NCBI GenBank assembly: GCA_964479435.1
Contig: CAYZME010000022.1
Coordinates: 1-25,722, forward strand
Source of the DNA: JAAYKS01 sp964479435
GTDB lineage: Bacteria; Bacillota; Clostridia; Saccharofermentanales; UBA5734
Length of the DNA: 25,722 bases
Direction: 5' to 3'
This document shows, piece by piece, positions 15,986 through 23,315 of the stretch. The first letter of the stretch is position 1, and every line of letters starts with the position of its first letter. The translations under genes were made by a program, and so were the position numbers. The notes below the pieces were generated by a model. It was not told where the DNA came from and searched no databases. It saw only the letters and a list, made by a program, of their open reading frames with translations.

Positions 15986-16819
15986 TTATATCGCCACAGG
16001 AATGCGCCCAATCCCCGCGCCGTGCTGGTAATTATGCAACTGGAAATGTGCGGCGGTAAAACCGTAGAAACCCGCTTCGCCAGGCTCTTGAACGAACAGG
16101 TCTGGCGCGGGGAATGCTTCACGTTCGCACAAATCCCGCACAATCTCGATGTGGCGGTCGTAAATGTGCGCGTCCGCAATCACATGGACCAGTTCACCCG
16201 GCTGTAAACCCGTGACTTTGGCAAACATATGCACCAGCGCCGCGTACTGTACAACATTCCAGTTGTTTGCCGCCAACATGTCTTGGGATCTTTGATTGAG
16301 GATGGCGTTCAAGCGATCCCCTACCACATTAAATGTCATGCTATACGCGCACGGGTATAGATTCATGCGGTGCAAGTCGGCGAAATTGTACATGTTGGTC
16401 AGGATGCGGCGGCTATACGGATTGTGCTTCAGATCATATAGAACGCGATCGACCTGGTCGAACAGCCCTTCCTGAAAGCGGTATTTTAGCCCCATCTGGT
16501 ACCCGTACGCTTTGCCGATGGAACCGTCCGCATCGGCCCAGCTGTCCCAGATGTGGCTGTTCAGATCGCCAATGTTATTGGATTTCTTCTGCCAGATCCA
16601 CAAGACCTCGTCGATGGCCGCGCGATAATTGATGGGGCGCAACGTTAATATGGGAAAGCTTTCGCTGAGATCATATCGATTGACCAATCCAAACAATTTA
16701 TAAGTATATGCCTGTGCGCCATCCGGCCAGACCGGCCGGTTTTTTTCTTTTTCTGTGGAGACTCCCTTTTCCAAAATCTGCCGGCAATTTTCGATAAACA
16801 ATGCATCCGCGTACGCCAT
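15986..16819 (-). CDS. thyA: Thymidylate synthase (ThyA)
   Basis: 277 residues. It methylates dUMP to dTMP with methylene-tetrahydrofolate. The catalytic Cys lies in NLYPCAYSM, where most ThyA proteins read LPPC. RSQDMLAANNWNVVQYAALV replaces the usual RSxDxxLGxPFN region but keeps the Asn and Tyr for dUMP, and ADAHIYDRH matches the dUMP-sugar motif. This looks like the divergent ThyA subgroup seen in some Clostridia. ATG at 16819 is chosen because AAGGAG lies five bases before it; GTG at 16825 would sit on the ribosome binding site. It leads the thyA-folA-oxidoreductase-TIM-barrel operon. Confidence 0.95.
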   Translation of the reverse strand: MAYADALFIENCRQILEKGVSTEKEKNRPVWPDGAQAYTYKLFGLVNRYDLSESFPILTLRPINYRAAIDEVLWIWQKKSNNIGDLNSHIWDSWADADGSIGKAYGYQMGLKYRFQEGLFDQVDRVLYDLKHNPYSRRILTNMYNFADLHRMNLYPCAYSMTFNVVGDRLNAILNQRSQDMLAANNWNVVQYAALVHMFAKVTGLQPGELVHVIADAHIYDRHIEIVRDLCEREAFPAPDLFVQEPGEAGFYGFTAAHFQLHNYQHGAGIGRIPVAI

Positions 16820-16870
16820 GTTCACTCCTTTTTCTTTTGGTCACGATCACACGTTGCTCACTTCATAAGG

Positions 16871-16900
16871 ATTATAGACTGGAGGTCAACCGATATACAA
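16871..16900 (-). promoter_or_regulatory. Promoter of the thyA operon
   Basis: On the minus strand TTGTAT (16900-16895) and a perfect TATAAT (16876-16871) are 18 bases apart. The thyA ATG is about 52 bases past the -10. The promoter lies ten bases after the comEA stop codon, so thyA can be expressed apart from the upstream genes. Confidence 0.75.
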
Positions 16901-16910
16901 ACCCGGCTGT

Positions 16911-17513
16911 TCAGGTCGTGATGGCGTCACGGATCGCCTCAAAGCGGCTTTGTTTGATCCCGGGTACATTCATAATCTCTTCGATTGTTCCGAACGGGCC
17001 GTGTTGCGTGCGAAAGCTGACAATCGCCCGTGCCGTAGTCGGACCAATGCCCGGCAGGGTGTCGAGTTCGGCCTCGTCCGCCGTATTGATGTTAATCTGC
17101 GATGCGGACGCGGCCGGTAATCCGGCCGCGTCATACGCGCCGCCCGCGCCTGCACCTTCTTCGATGGACGGGATGCGCAACAATTGGCTGCTATCGATCT
17201 GGTAGACCAGGTTGGTGCGATCCGCGGCCGCGTCAGGCGTCAGTCCGCCAGCCTGTTCCACGACCTCATATAAAAACGTGCCGCGTTTGACATGGTAAAT
17301 ACCGGGACATCGTACCTCTCCGACCAGATAAACGGGAATGATCGCTGTCGTACCCGTCGTCATAGTCGGTGTTGTCCCGGCAGCTTGGGTCAACCAGGTT
17401 GGCTCCGCCGCTTCGCGGGTTGAAAGCGCTCCGAATAGGGTCACAACCGACGTCACCCCCAACAGAGCGAGAATCACAAATATGGATTGTTGTACTCTCG
17501 TCGACACAGCCAT
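16911..17513 (-). CDS. comEA: ComEA-type competence DNA receptor
   Basis: 200 residues. One N-terminal membrane anchor (about 11-30, IFVILALLGVTSVVTLFGAL) is followed by a Thr/Ala-rich linker. Next is an SLBB-like domain (about 58-115: VYLVGEVRCPGIYHV, LYEVVEQAGG) and then a C-terminal helix-hairpin-helix domain (about 138-200: ININTADEAELDTLPGIGPT, FGTIEEIMNVPGI). The HhH domain binds double-stranded DNA outside the membrane and hands it to ComEC. ATG at 17513 is supported by AGGAG six to seven bases upstream. It follows rsfS after 111 bases. The comEC gene usually found after comEA is not here; thyA is next instead. Confidence 0.95.
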   Translation of the reverse strand: MAVSTRVQQSIFVILALLGVTSVVTLFGALSTREAAEPTWLTQAAGTTPTMTTGTTAIIPVYLVGEVRCPGIYHVKRGTFLYEVVEQAGGLTPDAAADRTNLVYQIDSSQLLRIPSIEEGAGAGGAYDAAGLPAASASQININTADEAELDTLPGIGPTTARAIVSFRTQHGPFGTIEEIMNVPGIKQSRFEAIRDAITT

Positions 17514-17543
17514 GTATCACTCCTGCAGAGGCTCAATGACACC

Positions 17544-17572
17544 ATTCTATGAGCTCGGCAGCAGGCGGACAG
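17544..17572 (-). promoter_or_regulatory. Possible promoter of comEA
   Basis: On the minus strand TAGAAT (17549-17544) is preceded, after 17 bases, by CTGTCC (17572-17567), a weak -35. It sits 30 bases before the comEA start, in the 111-base rsfS-comEA gap. The match is only moderate. Confidence 0.4.
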
Positions 17573-17624
17573 GGGGCGTCTTGCGACAAAATTTCTCAAG
17601 CTTGATGCGCGCGGAACAGGCTGG

Positions 17625-17957
17625 CTACGGTCTTCGACTCTCCCAAAGTTTCTCCAGGCTGTAAAAATCGCGGTCTTCCTGATGAAATACATGCACGACG
17701 ATATCGAGGTAATCCAAAAGAATCCAACGGCCTCCGGCGTATCCTTCCACGTGGTCCGGCTCCAGTCCGTGTTGTTTTTTCATTTGCAGCTGCAATTCGT
17801 CCGCGAGAGTGCGGATATGGGGGACGGATCCGCCGGTCGCGACTATAAAATAATCCGCGAGCGTTGTCTTGCCGGCGACAGAAATGATCTCGACATCGCG
17901 CGCTTTTTTATCTTCCAAAACGGCTTTCATCGTTTCAGCGGTTTGTGTGGTATTCAA
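17625..17957 (-). CDS. rsfS: Ribosome silencing factor RsfS
   Basis: 110 residues, the family's usual size. The RsfS/Iojap (DUF143) core is evident: KKARDVEIISVAGKTTLADY, FIVATGGSVPHIRTLADEL and GGRWILLDYLDIVVHVFH. RsfS binds ribosomal protein L14 (uL14) on the large subunit and blocks joining of the small subunit when nutrients are low. The TTG at 17957 is the start, supported by AAGGAG nine bases upstream; no ATG in frame would leave a complete domain. It follows the nadD-yqeK fusion by 54 bases, the same order as nadD-yqeK-rsfS in Bacillus. Confidence 0.96.
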   Translation of the reverse strand: MNTTQTAETMKAVLEDKKARDVEIISVAGKTTLADYFIVATGGSVPHIRTLADELQLQMKKQHGLEPDHVEGYAGGRWILLDYLDIVVHVFHQEDRDFYSLEKLWESRRP

Positions 17958-18011
17958 AATAATACGCTCCTTCAGTTGTATGGTTTTACGGCAAGTGAAG
18001 TCTTTTCCAAA

Positions 18012-19244
18012 TCATCTGCTGCTGTTTGTCTTATTGTACGATTCTTCCCGCGCGGCAACTACACTTTTCGCCCAGTCCATCGCCGCCAGCGTATCCGGAT
18101 GCGGATTTCCCCCTTTTGTTGCCAGTTCTTCACAAAATACCTGTGCGGAATATAAAAACGCTCCCGTAAGATCCGATTCCGCCATCGCCCGGATCTTCTC
18201 CGCATGCGGGTATACACGGAACGGCTCCGTTTTGTCTGCCAAATATAAAACCAGATCCAGCCAGGTCATCGCGGCCCGGCCGGTCGTATGGTAGCGGATG
18301 GCATCCAGGATCAAAGGATCCCTCACGTCAAACCATTTTACCGCCAGCTGCGCGCCCGCGGGCCCATGGTACAGCTTGGGTTCAGCACGGGTCGCGTGTT
18401 CTGTTGGGGGCACATACCCGATGGCCTCACCCGCAGGCAGATGCTTGGCGCAGTCGTGAATCAGTCCCGCCAATGCCGCCTTGAAAACATCGCGACTATG
18501 CGCGTGCGCCAATCGCGCCGCGGTCGTCATCGTTAACAACGAATGCGCCAGGCGCTCCGCATCCATCCATGAAAACAGAACCTGCTCGGCTGTCCGCAAC
18601 ACCAGATGCTGTCGTGGACTTAAAACAGCCAACGGGTCATCCGACCCATAAAGACCCGCATGATGGATGAAGGCTTCAACACAGGGCGGAACCAGTCCCC
18701 GGACGGGCGCTCCTGCGGCGATGGCCTGGCGGACAGAGGTCGACGAGACGTCGGTTTGCCTGGCGGTAAAAAAAGTGATGCGCGCCTGATGGGATTGCCG
18801 CAATTGATCCGCGCGCCGTTCGACCGCGGCGATATCGTGTCCCGGTCGCAAACCAACCAACAGATGCGTTTCCCGCAAGATCGCCACGGGGTCACGCCAG
18901 TGCAGGATGTCAAAGAGAATATCGGCACCGCACAGCATGAACCATTCCACTTCCTGATCGTAAGTGGCGGCCAACTCGCGAATGGTATCGATGGTATAGG
19001 ATTCCCGCGCGCGCGCCACTTCGATACAAGACACCTGCACTTGGGCGTACGGCGAAAATGCCAGATGGCTCATCACATACCTCATACCGGCGCTGGACAC
19101 ACGGCTGATGGGTTTGTGGACGGTCTTTCCCGCGGGAATAACCAACAGGCGGTCCAGACCGGCGGCATGAATCGCGTCCTCAACCAGTCGCGTGTGTCCG
19201 ATGTGTACTGGGTCAAAGGTGCCGCCAAAAAACCCGATTTTCAT
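18012..19244 (-). CDS. nadD: Fusion: nicotinate-nucleotide adenylyltransferase (NadD) + YqeK-type HD phosphohydrolase
   Basis: 410 residues in one frame. Residues 1-200 are NadD: GGTFDPVHIGHTRL (nucleotidyltransferase HxGH at 14-17), WFMLCGADILFDILHW, and VSSTSVR near 166-172. It makes deamido-NAD from nicotinate mononucleotide and ATP. Residues about 205-400 are a YqeK-type HD domain: His234, LIHDCAKH at 261-268, HGPAGAQL at 293-300, RYHTTGR near 317-323 and LADK at 335-338. YqeK hydrolyses Ap4A symmetrically and is normally a separate gene after nadD. There is no stop or frameshift between the halves. The ATG overlaps the purD stop as ATGA, with no strong ribosome binding site, so it relies on coupling. 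Confidence 0.95.
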   Translation of the reverse strand: MKIGFFGGTFDPVHIGHTRLVEDAIHAAGLDRLLVIPAGKTVHKPISRVSSAGMRYVMSHLAFSPYAQVQVSCIEVARARESYTIDTIRELAATYDQEVEWFMLCGADILFDILHWRDPVAILRETHLLVGLRPGHDIAAVERRADQLRQSHQARITFFTARQTDVSSTSVRQAIAAGAPVRGLVPPCVEAFIHHAGLYGSDDPLAVLSPRQHLVLRTAEQVLFSWMDAERLAHSLLTMTTAARLAHAHSRDVFKAALAGLIHDCAKHLPAGEAIGYVPPTEHATRAEPKLYHGPAGAQLAVKWFDVRDPLILDAIRYHTTGRAAMTWLDLVLYLADKTEPFRVYPHAEKIRAMAESDLTGAFLYSAQVFCEELATKGGNPHPDTLAAMDWAKSVVAAREESYNKTNSSR

Positions 19245-20512
19245 TTTCGCACGCCCCGCTTACCGATGTCCGACCGGTAATGCTGATGGTGAAAGCAAAT
19301 GCGCGCAACGTCGCGATACGCCGCTTCCACCGCGTCGTCCAGATGCCCGGCGACGGCCGTCACCGCTAAAACCCGTCCGCCGCTGGTCAGGAATCGGGAA
19401 TCCACGCGACGTGTTCCGGCGTGAAATACGATGCCTTCGACGGCTTCCAGACCTTTTATCTCAAAACCGGTGTCATATTTTTCAGGATAACCACCTGACG
19501 TCATAACAACACAACAAGCTTCCAATGGCTCCCACGCCACAGAGATTTGATCCAATCTTTCATCGATCACAGCATCCGCCACATCCAGCAAATCGGTACG
19601 CAACAACGGCAACACAACCTGTGCTTCCGGATCCCCGAATCGGGCGTTGTACTCGATCACTTTTGCCCCTTGTGGGGTCAGCATCAATTCAAAATACAGG
19701 ACGCCTTTGAACCGGCGGTTTTCCGATCGTAAGGCGTCGATGGTCGGGCGAATGATTTGTTCCATCCATGCGCGCTGTTCGCGATCCGTGGCGCGGTGCC
19801 CCGGGACAAAAGCACCCATCCCGCCTGTGTTGAGGCCTTGATCCCGATCATACGCCCGCTTGTGATCGCGCGCACACGGCATCGGCACAATGCTTTGCCC
19901 GTCCGTAAACACCATGACGGTCAATTCCGAACCTTCCATATATTCCTCAATCACGACTTTCGCCCCAGCGGCGCCAAAAACGCGATCGGCCAGCATCGTG
20001 TGGACTGCCGCATGCGCCTCCTCGCGGGTGCGGGCGATCAGAGCACCTTTTCCCAGCGCCAAACCATCCGCTTTGACGACAAGTGGTAAGGCGTGATTTT
20101 CAACATAGGCCACAGCTTCATCCACCTGCGTAAACACCGCATAGCGTGCGGTCGGTATCCCGTGACGGCGCATCAGGTCTTTGGCGTATGCTTTGCTCGA
20201 CTCAATGGCAGCGGCGCGGGCATGGGGACCGAACGCGCGAACGCCCGCAGCTTCCATCCGATCCACCATCCCCAGGGCCAACGGGTCATCCGCCGCGACA
20301 AAAACCAGATCGATTTCCTGCTGCCGGGCAAAAGAAACCATGCCGTCCAGATCTGTAGCCGCCAGATCGACGCAAATGGCCAGGGTTGAAATGCCGCCAT
20401 TTCCCGGCGCGCAGTAGATCTGACCCACGCGAGGACTCTTGGCCAAAGCCCAGACAATCGCGTGCTCTCTGCCGCCGCCGCCCACTACCAGAACCTTCAT
20501 ATTCTTCTTCAC
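19241..20512 (-). CDS. purD: Phosphoribosylamine-glycine ligase
   Basis: 423 residues. An ATP-grasp enzyme, it joins glycine to phosphoribosylamine in the second step of purine synthesis. VLVVGGGGREHAI opens the N-domain. LVVKADGLALGKGA and the EYNARFGDPEAQVV metal and ATP motif mark the ATP-grasp core, and GLNTGGMGAF lies between. GTG at 20512 overlaps the purN stop as GTGA with GAGG seven bases upstream and is preferred. ATG at 20500 has only a weak purine run. It belongs to the purE-purF-purN-purD block and is coupled to the nadD-yqeK fusion. Confidence 0.95.
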   Translation of the reverse strand: MKKNMKVLVVGGGGREHAIVWALAKSPRVGQIYCAPGNGGISTLAICVDLAATDLDGMVSFARQQEIDLVFVAADDPLALGMVDRMEAAGVRAFGPHARAAAIESSKAYAKDLMRRHGIPTARYAVFTQVDEAVAYVENHALPLVVKADGLALGKGALIARTREEAHAAVHTMLADRVFGAAGAKVVIEEYMEGSELTVMVFTDGQSIVPMPCARDHKRAYDRDQGLNTGGMGAFVPGHRATDREQRAWMEQIIRPTIDALRSENRRFKGVLYFELMLTPQGAKVIEYNARFGDPEAQVVLPLLRTDLLDVADAVIDERLDQISVAWEPLEACCVVMTSGGYPEKYDTGFEIKGLEAVEGIVFHAGTRRVDSRFLTSGGRVLAVTAVAGHLDDAVEAAYRDVARICFHHQHYRSDIGKRGVRK

Positions 20513-21138
20513 TTCGCATCCTCTATCCATGTCCGACTGCCCTGAATCTTTACCCGCCCTTGTGCGACCAGCCGCACAGCTTCCGGCAGCAACAAACGTT
20601 CCGCTTCGCGCATTACCCGCTCTTGTAGGCTTTCAGGGGTATCATCCGGGCAAACGGGCACCGGATGCTGTAGCAAGATGGGGCCATCGTCATAGCTTTC
20701 GTTGAGAAAGTGCACCGTCGCGCCGGTCCATTTGACGCCGCTGGCCAAAACCGCACGGTGCACATGCAATCCATACATCCCCTTCCCCCCGAATGCAGGC
20801 AGCAAAGAAGGGTGGATGTTGAGGATTCGATTGGGAAACCGCTGGACGACCTGTGGCCCCAGCAGAGACAAAAAGCCGCCCAGAACAACCAACTCCGTTT
20901 GACTGGACTCCAAATGCCTCAACATGGCCGCATCATATGACGCCAGATCCACATAGGCTTTCCGATTGACAACAACCACCGGCAAACCCGCTCGTTCGGC
21001 TCGGGTTTGCGCGTATGTTCCTTCCCGGGACGCGACTACCTGGCAGATACGAATATCGGCAAGCGACCCGTCGGAGATCCCGTCGATCAACGTCTGCAGG
21101 TTGGTACCACCGCCTGACACAAGTACTGCGACGTTCAC
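20509..21138 (-). CDS. purN: Phosphoribosylglycinamide formyltransferase
   Basis: 209 residues. It formylates glycinamide ribonucleotide with 10-formyltetrahydrofolate, the third purine step. The N-terminus VAVLVSGGGTNLQTLID binds phosphate. The catalytic residues are in NIHPSLLPAF (Asn, His) and SYDDGPIL (Asp), with HRAVLASGVKWTGATVHF between. GTG at 21138 overlaps the purF stop (GTGA); GGAGG lies ten bases upstream. Translation is thus coupled from purF through purD. The enzyme takes its folate cofactor from the same pool as the thyA-folA operon. Confidence 0.95.
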   Translation of the reverse strand: MNVAVLVSGGGTNLQTLIDGISDGSLADIRICQVVASREGTYAQTRAERAGLPVVVVNRKAYVDLASYDAAMLRHLESSQTELVVLGGFLSLLGPQVVQRFPNRILNIHPSLLPAFGGKGMYGLHVHRAVLASGVKWTGATVHFLNESYDDGPILLQHPVPVCPDDTPESLQERVMREAERLLLPEAVRLVAQGRVKIQGSRTWIEDAK

Positions 21139-22598
21139 CGCTTCCGCGCCTCCGGGTTTGCGTGGGCATCGAAGGCAATCGGGCGAATCTGATCCGCCAT
21201 GGTTGCCGGCAGCCCGCCCGGATAAGCGCCGTCAAAGCACGTACAGCACAGTCCGCATGACAGTCCCTTGACGGAGGATGTCAGGCCTTCCAGGCTGATA
21301 TACCCCAGGCTGTCCGCCCCGATCATGGTGCGAATCTCATCCATACTCAAGTTACACGCCGGCAATTCTTCTTGTGTGGGCGTATCCACGCCATAAAAGC
21401 AGGGATAAAGAATCGGCGGAGAAGCAATCCGCATGTGGACTTCGCTGGCGCCCGCTTCCTTGAGCATGCCGATGATATGGCGGGTCGTGGTTCCGCGGAC
21501 GATGGAGTCATCGACCATTACCAGACGTTTGCCGTCAATGGATTTTTTCAAAGCCGAAAATTTCATTGTCACAGCCAGCTCACGTTGCATTTGCGTCGGC
21601 TGGATGAATGTGCGCCCTACATATCTGTTTTTCAGCAGTCCCGAACCATAGGGAATCCCCGATTCAAACGCGTAGCCCATCGAGGCGACAATACCCGAGT
21701 CCGGGGCGCCGATGACCAGATCGGCCTCGCATGGTTGTTCGCGCGCCAGCATTCTTCCCGCCTCATAGCGCGCCTCATAGACACTCGCTTTGTCGATGGT
21801 GCTATCCGGACGGGCGATATACACAAACTCAAAAAGGCACAGCGCCGCGCGCTCGCGCGCGCCGGGGTCGTGGCTCATAAACTCGGATGAAACGCCCGCC
21901 TTTGTAATCGTGACCACTTCTCCGGGATCGATGTCGCGAATCACCTCACCGCCGATCGACTCAATCGCGCAAGATTCGGACGCCAGCACATAAGTCGTAC
22001 CCAATCGCCCGAGGCACAACGGCCGGATGCCCAGCGGATCTCGGACGCCGATGATTTTATTGCGGGTCATCAACACCAGTGAGTACGCGCCCTTGATCTC
22101 GGCCATCATCATAAAAATAGCGTCTTCCATGCGGTCGGTCATGATGCGGTTGCGGGCCAGCAATGCCAGCATCACCTCGGCATCCGAATCGGTTTGGAAA
22201 ATCGCGCCGCTTTCCTCCAACCGCGCGCGCAACTCGTCCGCATTGATCAAACTCCCATTATGTGCGAGTGCCAATTGCCCTCCGCGGTATTTGATCAGCA
22301 TGGGTTGGGCATATGCGATACCGACACCACCTTGCGCCGGGTAGCGGACATGCCCGATCGCGGCTGAACCGCGAAGCATGTTGACAGTCATGTCGTTGAA
22401 AGCCTCGACAACCAGGCCGTTGTCTTTGTGGCAAAACAAGGTCCCGTTGGTGTTGATCGCGATCCCGGCGCTGTCTTGTCCGCGGTGTTGCAGCGCGAAC
22501 AGCCCCAGGTACGTCAGGCGTGCCGCGTCTTCGCGTTTGCCTGCCGTGTCGAGAACGCCAAAAACGCCGCACTCATCGTGCAATTCATATTTGCCCAC
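21135..22598 (-). CDS. purF: Amidophosphoribosyltransferase, [4Fe-4S] type
   Basis: 487 residues. It makes phosphoribosylamine from PRPP and glutamine, the committed purine step. The N-terminus MGKYELHDE precedes the nucleophile Cys10 (ECGVFGVL), so a nine-residue propeptide must be removed. The Ntn domain has LQHRGQDSAG and HNGSL; the PRTase domain has the PRPP loop VMVDDSIVRGTT. Cys residues placed as in the Bacillus cluster enzyme are visible: LCLFEF, YPCFYG, and two in GLCCTCF. The oxygen-sensitive cluster type is usual in Bacillota. GTG at 22598 has GGAGG eight bases upstream. The gene follows purE by 33 bases. Confidence 0.97.
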   Translation of the reverse strand: MGKYELHDECGVFGVLDTAGKREDAARLTYLGLFALQHRGQDSAGIAINTNGTLFCHKDNGLVVEAFNDMTVNMLRGSAAIGHVRYPAQGGVGIAYAQPMLIKYRGGQLALAHNGSLINADELRARLEESGAIFQTDSDAEVMLALLARNRIMTDRMEDAIFMMMAEIKGAYSLVLMTRNKIIGVRDPLGIRPLCLGRLGTTYVLASESCAIESIGGEVIRDIDPGEVVTITKAGVSSEFMSHDPGARERAALCLFEFVYIARPDSTIDKASVYEARYEAGRMLAREQPCEADLVIGAPDSGIVASMGYAFESGIPYGSGLLKNRYVGRTFIQPTQMQRELAVTMKFSALKKSIDGKRLVMVDDSIVRGTTTRHIIGMLKEAGASEVHMRIASPPILYPCFYGVDTPTQEELPACNLSMDEIRTMIGADSLGYISLEGLTSSVKGLSCGLCCTCFDGAYPGGLPATMADQIRPIAFDAHANPEARKR

Positions 22599-22631
22599 TT
22601 TATACTCCTCCGGTCCCTACCAACGTTCCTG

Positions 22632-23138
22632 TCAAAGCGAGTCCGGCCATTTCGCTTGTAATTTGCGATTGCGGTGGGTGACCGATTCTTCCAGTTTCTC
22701 TTTATATGTCTCGAGGTTCTTGCGCAGCGCCGGGTCGGCAACGGCAAGGATCTGGCAAGCCAGTACAGCGGCATTGACCGCCCCATCGATGGCCATGGTC
22801 GCAACAGGTACACCGGGGGGCATTTGCGCGATCGCCAGCAACGCGTCCATGCCACGCAACGCGCCCCCGGAAACCGGTATGCCGATCACAGGCAACGTGG
22901 TATACGCGGCCAGAACACCCGGCAAATGCGCGGCCAAACCGGCCGCCGCAATGATCACCCGGAACCCCTGATCCGCGGCCGATTGTGCCAATGCGGCGGC
23001 ACGCGTGGGGGAGCGATGAGCGGAGCATACTTCCACTTCGAAGCGCACGCCCAGATCACGCAAGGTGGTCAGGCAGGGCTTCATTACTTCAAAATCCGAA
23101 TCACTGCCCATCAGAATCAGAACCTGGGTTTCTGGCAT
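22632..23138 (-). CDS. purE: N5-carboxyaminoimidazole ribonucleotide mutase (PurE class I)
   Basis: 168 residues. It moves the carboxyl group of N5-CAIR to make CAIR. The PurE core has MGSDSDFEVMKPC, SAHRSPTRA, AAGLAAHLPGVLAA and PVSGGALRGMDALLAI; the His in AHRSP is the catalytic residue. It starts the purE-purF-purN-purD block. No purK or purC follows, unlike the usual clostridial order. ATG at 23138 is supported by GGAGG six bases upstream. The frame stays open for 16 codons further without a ribosome binding site. A promoter and a leader hairpin lie upstream. Confidence 0.95.
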   Translation of the reverse strand: MPETQVLILMGSDSDFEVMKPCLTTLRDLGVRFEVEVCSAHRSPTRAAALAQSAADQGFRVIIAAAGLAAHLPGVLAAYTTLPVIGIPVSGGALRGMDALLAIAQMPPGVPVATMAIDGAVNAAVLACQILAVADPALRKNLETYKEKLEESVTHRNRKLQAKWPDSL

Positions 23139-23144
23139 ATCATT

Positions 23145-23197
23145 CCTCCCCAAAAAAGACAAAGGGAAAGGTTTCCCCTTCCACAAAACCCCGTGAC
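23145..23197 (-). promoter_or_regulatory. purE leader with hairpin, T-run and overlapping SD pairing
   Basis: The leader from the predicted start near 23197 is about 59 bases long. On the minus strand AAGGGGAAACC and TTTCCCTT (23180-23162) can form a small hairpin. A TTTGTCTTTTTT run follows, and then directly the purE ribosome binding site GGGGAGG (23151-23145). CTTTCCC in the hairpin could instead pair with GGGGAGG, G-U pairs included. The two pairings exclude each other. No purine riboswitch core (TCTACC, ATATGG) is present, and only a weak PurR-box-like site. Confidence 0.4.
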
Positions 23198-23203
23198 GCG
23201 AAC

Positions 23204-23233
23204 ATAGTATCAGCCGCGCGTAGCATGCGTCAA
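23204..23233 (-). promoter_or_regulatory. Promoter of the pur operon
   Basis: On the minus strand TTGACG (23233-23228) is followed by 18 bases and TACTAT (23209-23204). Transcription should begin near 23197. Both boxes differ from consensus by one base. It lies between prfB and purE, so the pur genes need not depend on prfB transcription. Confidence 0.8.
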
Positions 23234-23247
23234 ATCATCCGGGATGT

Positions 23248-23308
23248 CCGCTTTACCAGATGGAAGCGGGCCATTTGTCCCCTTGCCTTCGCGCGGATGG
23301 ACAAGGCC
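23248..23308 (-). other. Two stable dyads between prfB and the pur promoter
   Basis: Just after prfB, bases 23308-23269 form a 40-base dyad (outer GGCC/GGCC, inner TTGTCC/GGGACAA) that can refold as CCTTG/CAAGG. Next, CCGCTT and AAGCGG (23269-23264 and 23253-23248) make a second stem. No T-run follows, so these could be a Rho-independent end without a tail, an mRNA stabiliser or an operator. Confidence 0.45.
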
Positions 23309-23315
23309 CATACGC

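Noticed and set aside
23139..23233. Purine (G-box) riboswitch or PurR box before purE
   Set aside because: The conserved riboswitch core bases are absent. A GCGAACAT stretch resembles half of a PurR box, but with only about 8 of 13 positions and no paired copy.
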